Positions 1 to 8,806 of a DNA stretch of 64,000 nt are shown here, in pieces. The notes under the pieces are model-generated. The model saw only the letters and a program-made list of their open reading frames with translations, was not told the origin of the DNA and did not search any database. The translations under genes were made by a program, and so were the position numbers. Source of the DNA: Mastigias papua (lineage: Eukaryota > Cnidaria > Scyphozoa > Rhizostomeae > Mastigiidae); the NCBI GenBank assembly GCA_964019165.1, contig OZ025277.1, forward strand, positions 15,067,681 through 15,131,680, written 5' to 3'. The stretch's first letter is position 1, and each line of letters starts with the position of its first letter.

Positions 1-680
1 TCAAAGGTGTAATGCACAACTGGAGGCTCATTGGATCTTACTTTTGTGGCAATTTTTAATGTAGCCTTTCCATCCTTGACAAAGTGGTCCTTCAAAGACA
101 CAGACTTTGTTGTCTTTTCAATCATGGCCTGTTTGTCTGGAATGAACTTGGCGATTAATCTTGCAGGATCTTTATTCTCTTGTACATTATCCACTTTGAA
201 ATTTCCATGATTGTGATTGTCCCAGTTTACTCCCTGGTCGTCCATGTTCCTTACTGCAAATTCCAAAGATTTATCCAATGGAACTGACACCATGAAGAAG
301 AATCTTTGAAATGCCTCGTTTTTATTCTCATCAGTACTGAATGGTGTTGCTTCTTCATCGGATTCTGTATTCCAAGAATCAGTTGTATACCTGACAGTGA
401 CTTTTGGATGATGCTCATCACTGGGAATGGCAATCAACATTGATACATCCCTTCCAGAAATGAAGATATCTTCAAGAGCTACTTGGTGATTCAACACTTC
501 CCTTGCAAATTCAGAATGCAGTTTTTTTGGATGCCTTCTAATCTTAGCCTTTAACCCATTCAATCCTCTGGCTCGTCTTTTCTCTTCGGTGATATAGCCC
601 GGATTGACAGGATCAGGCACCTCTTTTATGAAAACCTTCCGCAGCCATTGAAAGAATCCAAATTCACAGCAATTTCCCAT
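1..680 (-). CDS. MGN-type CBM21 protein A (partial, 3' end off window)
   Basis: The frame is open from ATG at 680 down to the window edge, 226 codons without a stop. The protein starts Met-Gly-Asn-Cys-Cys, a good candidate for N-myristoylation with neighbouring palmitoylatable cysteines, followed by an aromatic, basic stretch. A CBM21 domain begins at about residue 70 (LEDIFISGRDV, RYTTDSW, and WDN at its end). A second begins at about residue 195 and is cut by the edge after VVHYTF. It is the closest paralogue of the gene at 3063-3941: over the first 470 bp I count about 11 differences. CBM21 domains bind glycogen or starch. The known family with this fold in animals is the PPP1R3 targeting subunits, but no RVxF PP1-docking motif is visible here. 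The gene appears intronless. About 60 C-terminal residues are expected to the left of the window, judged from the paralogue. Confidence 0.88.
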   Translation of the reverse strand, partial: MGNCCEFGFFQWLRKVFIKEVPDPVNPGYITEEKRRARGLNGLKAKIRRHPKKLHSEFAREVLNHQVALEDIFISGRDVSMLIAIPSDEHHPKVTVRYTTDSWNTESDEEATPFSTDENKNEAFQRFFFMVSVPLDKSLEFAVRNMDDQGVNWDNHNHGNFKVDNVQENKDPARLIAKFIPDKQAMIEKTTKSVSLKDHFVKDGKATLKIATKVRSNEPPVVHYTF

Positions 681-2696
681 ATCCAACTTCTTTTTATCAG
701 AGAATTTCCTTCTCCCTCTCTAAATTCTAGACTTGTCACAACCTCTCTGCACAATCTAGAAGAACTGGCATGGAAGAAACCAAACAGATATTGCAATCCT
801 TCAACCCTCAGCCCTACCTGGTCTTTCCTTTGTAATCTGGTCCAGTCTTTAACTCTGCGAACAAGTTGCTAAAATAAGTCCCCAATCAACGTCCTGCACT
901 TTCCCCTAGTTGCATTTGCAGACAGATTTAAGACAGTTCTCTGATGTATTACAAAAGCATCAACAAAGGGTCTTCATGCAACGCATGGACATTATAAACA
1001 TATATACAGAGGAAAATGTGCTTACGGTTTCTACATACCCATATTTACTGCAGGAATATGGTTCTCTTTAGTCGAAGTTGTGAGCTTTTGTAATAGTGCG
1101 TTGGATATAAACATATTAGATTATCCTCAGATTAAAGTGAACTGCAGTATAGATGTATACCATTATTCCGTGCGCTGAGTATTTGTGAGCATTCTTAAGA
1201 AGGAATTTTAGCTAACAATGACTTTGATCGGGCAATGGCAGGAGTATTGCTGCAGCAGGAGGAAAAACTCTGCGTAGTTTCTAAACACCGACGTAGAACA
1301 GGAAAAAATATCGGTCTCCTTGGTGTTGATATTGGGAGCATGAGGGATGTTGCATATAAGATACGACAGCACTCATTACATTTATTACTGCTATTTCTTA
1401 TTGCAGTTCTACATGCATTGAAGCATGATTGAAGTGTTCATAAGCAGGGCCGCTCCTACATTCGGGATGTTTGAGGTGTGACACCCCTTGGAAAAAGGTT
1501 CGCTAGGCAAATCGATATGAAATGTTTCGCAAGTCTGCAAAATCTTTTCATGCTTCACCCATTTGCTACTATGACTCCAGTCGACAAGGCAAATTGGCCA
1601 CACCCCCTTCCAGAAGGTCTCTTGGGATGGTCCTATTCACACTAATAATGACAACAAAAGTTTGCTATTACTTCAAACTTGATCAACGAATAAGGGAGAC
1701 TGTGTTGCACAACCTAAATACGAGCAAAACTCCATGCGAAGTTAGACCTGAGTTAATTGATTATCTTTTAACTAGGAAATTGTTTGATAAATGCTCAGAG
1801 TTTAAATTCGAAGAAGAGGGCTGCAAAGCAAGCTATGAGGTACAAATGGATAAACTTGCACACTTCCAGCAAAGCTTATTAACAAACTCAATCGAGCCAA
1901 TTGGTCAAACATATTTGAAATGAAAGTGCATATGCTCTCTTAATTACGAAACTAAATATCCCATAACAACGAGATATGTTTACAAGCCTTTTTTCCTCTT
2001 TTGTGAAACTTTCATACTATTCACAATATGAAATGAACTCCACTCCTAGCGCTTAAATGAGTTTGTGTACTGTCTGTTCATTGCATTAGGAGTTATTCTA
2101 ATCTAGTACCGACTATTTAAAAAATTTCCTTTTTCAACCATCCGAATGCCCTTTGCCTATCGCTTCTCTTCAAATGTGCAATAGACATATGAAGTACGGT
2201 CTAAACGTCTTTATAACATCAAAGGAGATTTACAGTATCCAGCAGTTGCAGCATCTCTAATTGGACATTTGCATATACACCAGTCATATTATCTTTTAGA
2301 TGCAAAGAAGTAACTTCCAAGAAACTGCTGTAAAGTTTCTGATAGGGCATGAATATAATATCGTACATAGAGAAGTCAGGGAGGAGGTACCTCATCAATC
2401 GAAAGCAATGATTGCTTAATTAACGATGTACATATGTGACCACTAAAGGAAAGCTTAAAAGCTTAAATAGCTTTTGAAAGGTATAACATGCTTTCATAAA
2501 AAAATACTCAATAGTTTTATTATATCAATGTGATAGCTACAACTCTACTTTGCTGCAATTGCTTTTTAATGATAGAAAAATTTAAAAGCTCATATGCTTC
2601 CATTTCTACAATTTGTTTGGGAAGCTAATTAACCTTGACGAACAGTACACTTTGATACACATACAAAAAGCCAGCTCTGCTAATTATTGGATACAA
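681..2696. other. intergenic, no supported gene
   Basis: This lies between CBM21 genes A and B. It should hold the 5' leader and promoter of gene A. An unassigned 133-codon forward frame lies at 1522-1923, but its sequence matches no family I know and it has no visible gene context. I see no RNA gene. The stretch ends at the hAT-type element at 2697. Confidence 0.5.
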
Positions 2697-2966
2697 CAGT
2701 GGTTCAAAAATTTTCAAGTGAGTTTGAATGGAGGTCCCCTACAGTATACATTTTCGAATCATGGCCTCTCCTAGGAGGAATAATAAATAGATGCTATGAT
2801 TGATATACTTTGAAGGAAACCAAATATCAACAGTGATATAGGGTAATAAAGCAATGAGTCGAACAATGGAAAGCAACCTGTCGAGGTCCCCTAAAATCCT
2901 TCACGGTCCCCTTGGAACCTTTCGGGATTCCTTTGGGGACCGAAGACCCCAGTTTCGGAACCACTG
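2697..2966. mobile_element. hAT-type MITE
   Basis: The 270-bp segment starts CAGTGGTTC and ends with its inverse, GAACCACTG. It is flanked by near-identical 8-bp direct repeats, GGATACAA (2689-2696) and GGATTCAA (2967-2974). An 8-bp duplication with CAG-starting terminal inverted repeats is the hallmark of hAT transposons. No transposase frame fits inside, so this is a non-autonomous copy. The one mismatch in the duplication suggests some age. Confidence 0.72.
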
Positions 2967-3062
2967 GGATTCAAAATCAATTGCACTACGGAATACAGAC
3001 ATAAACATTTGCAGCTTCCTTTAAACTATTTACACAATCTTAAGCGATTTGTTTATAGTTTA

Positions 3063-3941
3063 TCAACCTTGAATTTCGTAGTTCTTTCCTCCGTTGTTAT
3101 CCCAATATTCTATACTCTCATGTCTCCAACGTAAAGCAAACTTCATCTTCGCTTCTTTTGGGATATCAAGGTGACATTCTGAGATGACCAAACCTCGCTC
3201 TGTGCCTTTACGTTCAATGCTTGTCGCGTCTTGGACAGATTTCCAATCATCAAAGGTGTAATGCACAACTGGAGGCTCATTGGATCTTCCTTTTGTGGCA
3301 ATTTTTAATGTAGCCTTTCCATCCTTGACAAAGTGGTCCTTCAAAGACACAGACTTTGTTGTCTTTTCAATCATGGCCTGTTTGTCTGGAATGAACTTTG
3401 CGATTAATCTTGCAGGATCTTTATTCTCTTGTACATTATCCACTTTGAAATTTCCATTATTGTGATTGTCCCAGATTACTCCCTGGTCGTCCATGTTCCT
3501 TACTGCAAATTCCAAAGATTTATCCAATGGAACTGACACCATGAAGAGGAATCTTTGAAATGCCCTTTTGCTATTCTCATCAGTACTGAATGGTGTTGCT
3601 TCTTCATCGGATTCTGTTTTCCAAGAATCAGTTGTATACCTGACAGTGACTTTTGGATGATGCTCATCACTGGGAATGGCAATCAACATTGATACATCCC
3701 TTCCAGAAATGAAGATATCTTCAAGAACTACTTTGTTATTCAACACGTCGTTTGCAAACTCATCATAAAAGTTTTGTGGATGCCTTCTAATCTTAGCCTT
3801 TAACCCAGTCAATCCTACCTGACGTTTCTCTTTTGCAAGTTCTTCAGGTGTCTTGGGCAATTGGTGGTCTATGCGTTTACTGTTGTTGTGGCTGTCGGTA
3901 AACAGCCACCCAAGAAGCCCAAGTGCCAATATATTTCCCAT
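3063..3941 (-). CDS. MGN-type tandem CBM21 protein B
   Basis: A complete intronless frame of 292 codons runs from ATG at 3941. The protein starts MGNILALGLLGWLF, a glycine at position 2 (possible N-myristoylation) followed by a short hydrophobic helix. Residues 20-70 are charged. CBM21-1 spans about 71-168 (LEDIFISGRDV, VTVRYTTDSW, IWDNHNNGNF). CBM21-2 spans about 197-291 (VVHYTFDDW, ALRWRH, EYWDNNGGKNY). Both retain the WDN signature near the end of the fold, which in PPP1R3 proteins lies in the glycogen-binding region. Ordinary PPP1R3 subunits have one CBM21 plus an RVxF motif; this protein has two and no obvious RVxF. Inferred role: a membrane-tethered glycogen or alpha-glucan binding protein, possibly an adaptor. 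No catalytic residues are seen. It is a near copy of the gene at 1-680. Confidence 0.9.
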   Translation of the reverse strand: MGNILALGLLGWLFTDSHNNSKRIDHQLPKTPEELAKEKRQVGLTGLKAKIRRHPQNFYDEFANDVLNNKVVLEDIFISGRDVSMLIAIPSDEHHPKVTVRYTTDSWKTESDEEATPFSTDENSKRAFQRFLFMVSVPLDKSLEFAVRNMDDQGVIWDNHNNGNFKVDNVQENKDPARLIAKFIPDKQAMIEKTTKSVSLKDHFVKDGKATLKIATKGRSNEPPVVHYTFDDWKSVQDATSIERKGTERGLVISECHLDIPKEAKMKFALRWRHESIEYWDNNGGKNYEIQG

Positions 3942-6240
3942 CTGTAACTTCTCCTTTATGCCGATAGAGCCCCTCTTCTTGTCTGCGATCCAAGCTTTAC
4001 CTGATTGTCTGGTTCAATCATGCTGTAAACTCACTTCATAAGCAAAAATGCAAAATAATTCCTCGACAATCGGCAACCAATCAACAACTTGCTCTCTCGC
4101 AATAATACTTTATCCAGCTGATAGATTCGAAAAGAATTTGCAATTTAATGCAAGAGGACAAACAAGGAGTCGCCATGAAGTTTTATCCTAGCAGAATATC
4201 CGCAGTTTCTACACGCCCAAACATGAAGGAGGAAAAAATATCTCCGTTCCAACAACAGATTGTGATGTATCTGAGGGCAAATACGATGAGAAATTAGACA
4301 ATCTACAATGTAAAGAAAAGCGAAGTAAAATGAGGATTTATGTTATAATTCCTTTCAAATGTTTAAATTGACAGTCCTAGAGGGAATCTGCGTTAACTGT
4401 AAACTTATTGCGCTAGTTTTCAAGCGAATATGTACTGTTGCATTAGGAAAAACAAGTTTAAAATATTTCCTCATGGGTAACTCATCAAAGTAATCATGTG
4501 ACTCAACCTTTATGAAATGCTGACTTTTGAATGATTGGACTAACTTTGCATTACACAAAATTCAATGTTATTTAAGGTCTCTTCAACCAGTGGCCTAGCT
4601 AGAGTAAACGAAGTGGGGGGACAAGAATTGAAGGGGTTCTGGGGATTTTTGGGGCCATGCTCTTTACTTTGGCTTAGAGTGCATCTCCCAAACATAATGC
4701 TTGCCACTAGCAATAAAGTACTTTGATGGTTTTCTGATAGTTATTCTCTAAAACAGAGCACTAGGGGGAACATAGTTTAAAGTGGCATCCTTCAATCTGA
4801 TTTTAAAAGAATCCCGATGACTTTCTATTGCCGCAGTCGCCCCCGATACTTCCCCGTCGCCACCCCACTACCTTCAGCCAAAATTAACCATTGCCGAAGG
4901 ACAGCACATGTATAGCTGAAGGGAAAACAACATTGTTGTTCTAAGTGCTTTGATGCAATTCGTAATCTTGATACACATCAGTGGTCATAAAACAAAACAT
5001 AGATTGCAAACGGGAATAAATTCCTTCTTTGCGTAAAAGCGAACGATATAATGTATTATGATTTATTCCATGATGGGGCCTGCTCGGGCATGAACATGAA
5101 AATAAATCTCAGAAATAAAGAGACTCCGTGCACAAGTCTCTTTATTTTTCCGCTTTGCGATGTTCTTACACTGGCAGATAATGTCCATAGATTGATCTTA
5201 CTGATACCCGATTATTATAAAGTGATTTCTCTGATTCATGATCAGTGTTAGGAGCAACTCCCCACACATGATATTCATCTCACAACTCTAAAGAAACTTC
5301 ATGATCATCACTGAAGGAGAATTCACTCAGCAGAGCTCAATCTGGTCTCTTTATCGTGCGATCATACCCATCAAACAAGTTCTTCAAAGCAACTGCCTTT
5401 TTATGAACCTCGGTGATACAACTATTAGACTTTTTCTTAACTCTCGACGCCAGAAAATTATACCTCGTGCTGCTTCTTGATAAACAACTGCGCCGTTTTC
5501 TATGCACCAAAATGCTCGTTACTAGGTGATTCACCACGCCCATCTACTACAGAGACTCTAATCAAGTTATACGACTAGCAAAGTAACCCATATAGTTTGG
5601 TGTTAGAGTAACTCCAAGGGCCTTTAAGCCTTTGACGCCCCGAAAGGGCTCCTTAGAAGTTTTCAAGGATATAGGTCTTTTACATATATTGTTGTTAAAT
5701 TATATGTAACAGGCCGATGGCCCCAGATCACAAGCCATCACTTATTGCTTCTTTTCTCCCTTATTGATAAAATCCCATATTTCTCATTTTGTCTAGATTT
5801 GGGAAATATGTTAAGCTTGAAAAGACCCCAAACAACAAACTCCTAGGGGAACCAAGCCATTTTGTTACATCACTGTTGCGCCTTTCTGAAAATAGACAAA
5901 ATGACTGCCAAAATGCAAAGCAAACTAAAATGTGCAAAAACATTAGCTGTACACGAATCCTAATACGAGGCTACTTTCAAGACATTCAAAAGAGGCTATC
6001 CAGTGCAAATGAAAGCAAAGTAGTCTCCATTTTGTGGCAGACGATTTTATGTAGAGAAGATGACAGGTGAAGGGTACCTTTGGCCTTCTAAGCACAAGAT
6101 TCAATGCTCCTTCATAGGAGTACAAACATCATGCATTACTAACTACGGTATACAAAATCAGCCACAGTGCTGCACTGCGAAGTAGCTCAATGTAACTTCT
6201 ATGCTATCCGCATATTGCTGTTCCACTGGTATATAATTCT
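3942..6240. other. intergenic, leader of gene B and unassigned sequence
   Basis: The first 150 bp resemble the upstream regions of the neighbouring paralogues (a shared stretch around 3990-4030) and should be the leader of gene B. At 4589 a sequence starting CAGTGGCCTAGCTAG looks like the end of a hAT-type element, but I find no matching partner end. The short frames at 4355-4558, 5337-5543 and 5789-6070 do not resemble any family I know. Otherwise I see nothing. Confidence 0.4.
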
Positions 6241-7191
6241 TCAACCTTGAATCTCAAAGTTCTTTCCATTGTTGTTATCCCATAATTCTCTACCCTCGTG
6301 TCTCCAGCAAATAGCAAACTTCATCTTTACTTGTTTTGGAGCATCCAGGTGAATTTCTGAGACGTTCAAATCTCGCTCTGTGCCTTTGCATCCAACACTT
6401 GAGGCATCTTGAAACGATTTCCATTCATCAAGAGTGTAATGCACAACTATTTGGTGAATAGGTTTTTCTTTTGTAACAATTGTTAAGGTAATCTTTCCAT
6501 CTTTCAGTGAAGCGCTCTTCAAAACCACACCCATTACTTTACTTACTTCACTCAGCATGGCTTGTTTCAATGGAGTGAACCGTGCCATTATTCTTGGAGG
6601 ATCTTCACTCTCCTTTGCATCATCAATCCGGTAGTTGATTTTGTTGTTGTTATCCCAGAAGATTCCAGAGCCCCCTGTACTTTTTACTACAAACTCCAAA
6701 GATTTATCCAATGGAACTGAAACCATGAAGAAGAATCTTTGAATTGCCTTGTTGTTATTCTCATCAGTACTGAATGGTGTTGCTTCTTCATCGGATTCTG
6801 TCTTCCAAGAATCAGTTGTATATCTGACAGTGACTTTTGGAGGAAGTTCATCACAACTGGAGATTGCAATCAAAATTGATACATCCCTTCCAGAAATGAA
6901 AATGTCTTCAAGAATTACTTTGCGACTCAACACTTCCTCTGCAAACTTTTTCTCAAAACCAATGATGATATCATTGCAATTATTGTTTCTGGCTTTTAAC
7001 TCATCCAATATTTCCAGACGCTTCTCATCATAATTTTCTCGACATTTTCTAGCTCCATTTTTATCATCCAGTAGTGGTGTTGTTTTGTTTCCAGACGCTG
7101 CTTCGTTTCCTATTTCATTAGGAGCAGGCTTTTGCTTGGACTTATCCTTCAAGAACCATGCGAAGAATCTAAATCCACAAAAATTTCCCAT
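6241..7191 (-). CDS. MGN-type tandem CBM21 protein C
   Basis: Complete intronless gene of 316 codons. I chose the ATG at 7191 over an upstream TTG because it gives the Met-Gly-Asn start shared by all four paralogues. The N-terminus MGNFCGFRFFAWF has Gly2 and Cys5 (myristoyl plus possible palmitoyl anchor) and a run of aromatic residues. Residues 15-90 are charged and low in complexity. CBM21-1 lies at about 92-190 (ILEDIFISGRDV, RYTTDSWK, FWDNNNKINY) and CBM21-2 at about 222-315 (VVHYTLDEWKSF, CWRHEG, LWDNNNGKNF). The segment encoding RYTTDSWKTESDEEATPF is almost identical in nucleotides to genes A and B, while the second domain is much more diverged, which suggests gene conversion or strong constraint. 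No RVxF motif is obvious. Probable glycogen-binding, membrane-associated protein; partner unknown. Confidence 0.9.
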   Translation of the reverse strand: MGNFCGFRFFAWFLKDKSKQKPAPNEIGNEAASGNKTTPLLDDKNGARKCRENYDEKRLEILDELKARNNNCNDIIIGFEKKFAEEVLSRKVILEDIFISGRDVSILIAISSCDELPPKVTVRYTTDSWKTESDEEATPFSTDENNNKAIQRFFFMVSVPLDKSLEFVVKSTGGSGIFWDNNNKINYRIDDAKESEDPPRIMARFTPLKQAMLSEVSKVMGVVLKSASLKDGKITLTIVTKEKPIHQIVVHYTLDEWKSFQDASSVGCKGTERDLNVSEIHLDAPKQVKMKFAICWRHEGRELWDNNNGKNFEIQG

Positions 7192-7925
7192 TTCCAACCT
7201 CTGTACAAAGAAAATGCTCGTACTCTTGTCAATAGTGTAAGAAAAACCATATGCGACAAACTTATATGAAGTTATGATCTTCCAACCCTTGACGGTGCAA
7301 GACTTTCCATAATTGTTTGGTCCAATGATGCTATAAAGTCATTGCTTACACAGGTTGTTTAATTCATTTCTCAATAGACAGTAACCAATGCTCAGCTTGC
7401 ACTCTTCTCTTCAGGTATTTTCAAAAGAACAGATTTCAAAAGGGGTTTTGAATTTATTGAATTGAAATAAACAATTGGCCCCTATGTGGCGTCGTCCGAG
7501 TTTAATACAAGCAGCATCTCAAAATATCTGGTATAATATTTTTGCATTAATGAAGATGAAGGTAGAGGCTTTCTATTGCAAATCAAAGCTTCCCCTGATT
7601 TGTGACAGGCTAGTTTGTCTAAGGAAGAAGGTGAAGAGCATAGATGAAATTTTACTGCATATTTGCCTAAGTTTCCTCCCTGTTTGGTAGTACTGGGGGT
7701 GTCAAATCTCCATCCCCCTACCAAGTACACTTCTGGTTAGAAGGCTGTATAGAAATAATATTGCGTACATAATTTGCAATATCATGTTACGCTCAGTCCT
7801 TAGAGACATTTATATAGGGCTGGGCCATCTTTCAGCATGACCATGCTCCATGAGATAATGCAAATTATGTACTGTAGACGCTCAAATAACAAAGAGCGAT
7901 ATGAACTTATCAGATTGGCCTAGAG
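7192..7925. other. intergenic between CBM21 genes C and D, first part
   Basis: This holds the leader of gene C, with a stretch near 7310-7340 similar to the leaders of the other copies. Opposed short frames at 7475-7730 are not recognisable. It ends at the 8-bp target duplication of the hAT-type element. Confidence 0.4.
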
Positions 7926-8285
7926 CATAGATGGGCAAACTACGGTCCGCGGGCCACATGCGGCCCACCAATTGCTTTCTTGCGGCCCGCCAAAAACTGT
8001 TAGGAGGCAAAAATAACTTAGTTTATTATGACATTGTCCTTTTCGTTTGGGACATTCTCATTGACATTGTCCTTTTCATAACAGTTAGTCACTACATGAC
8101 TTCGTTTTCCAAATGTATGTGCTTCAGTTCAAGTTTCTACTGCTTAATATTACTTAATATTACTTCAATAGCTGCTTATATACCACTCTGTGTCTTGAGA
8201 AATATTTGGCAACATACTATGCGGCCCTAGAAAGACTTAGAATTTGTGAATATGGCCCTTGCACTCAAAAGTTTGCCCACCCCTG
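7926..8285. mobile_element. hAT-type MITE with 8-bp target duplication
   Basis: The 360-bp insert is flanked by perfect 8-bp direct repeats GCCTAGAG at 7918-7925 and 8286-8293. Its ends are imperfect inverted repeats sharing TGGGCAAAC: the left end begins CATAGATGGGCAAAC and the right end, read on the other strand, begins CAGGGGTGGGCAAAC. Just inside both ends are GC-rich subterminal motifs (GCGGCCC type). Terminal CAG plus 8-bp duplication is diagnostic of hAT. There is no transposase frame, so it is non-autonomous. Confidence 0.85.
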
Positions 8286-8293
8286 GCCTAGAG

Positions 8294-8806
8294 TTATCCG
8301 AATATGCACAACAGGTGACGTCATTATGACATTTAAAATTCACAAAGACTCATAGCTTTTGGGGTCCTTCTTAGGTTCGAGGGCCAATTTGTTCCCTCCC
8401 CCCTTTCAGGACCTCTCCTTTTTGGTAATAAGTATGCCAAGGTCTGCAAAAGTCCAGAAGTCAATGGCAATGCAACAAGATATTAGCAACTATCACATGT
8501 TATTCATAAAATTATTCAACAGCAATTTAAAATAAATATTATGCCTACAAATCTAACCTACTGCAGTTACTTTTTCGATAATAACAGGGTATATTTATAT
8601 AAAAGCTGGTATTTTTCCATTTTAGATTTCCTCCTGGGCAGCTACCTAACTTAGAAAAGCAGTGAGCGCACTGATCTTCACACAAAAAGCGACAAGCATT
8701 ACAAAATACTGGGTGCACTGTCAATTACAGGAATGCAAATAAAGGTAATTTTGAGTCACTTCTTTTATATTATCTACATATTTTAAAGCGGCTTGTATAT
8801 AACTAA
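8294..8806. other. intergenic, nothing recognised
   Basis: This stretch lies downstream of gene D, which reads leftward, so it should contain the 3' untranslated region of D. I see no coding potential, no RNA gene and no clear repeat. Confidence 0.4.

Noticed and set aside
1522..1923. 133-codon forward open frame
   Set aside because: It resembles no family I know, has no flanking exons or promoter features, and lies in otherwise non-coding DNA. It could be a small gene but cannot be supported from sequence alone.
4589..4900. CAGTGGCCTAGCTAG as the start of a hAT-type element
   Set aside because: No inverted partner end or target duplication could be found; at most it is a truncated relic.
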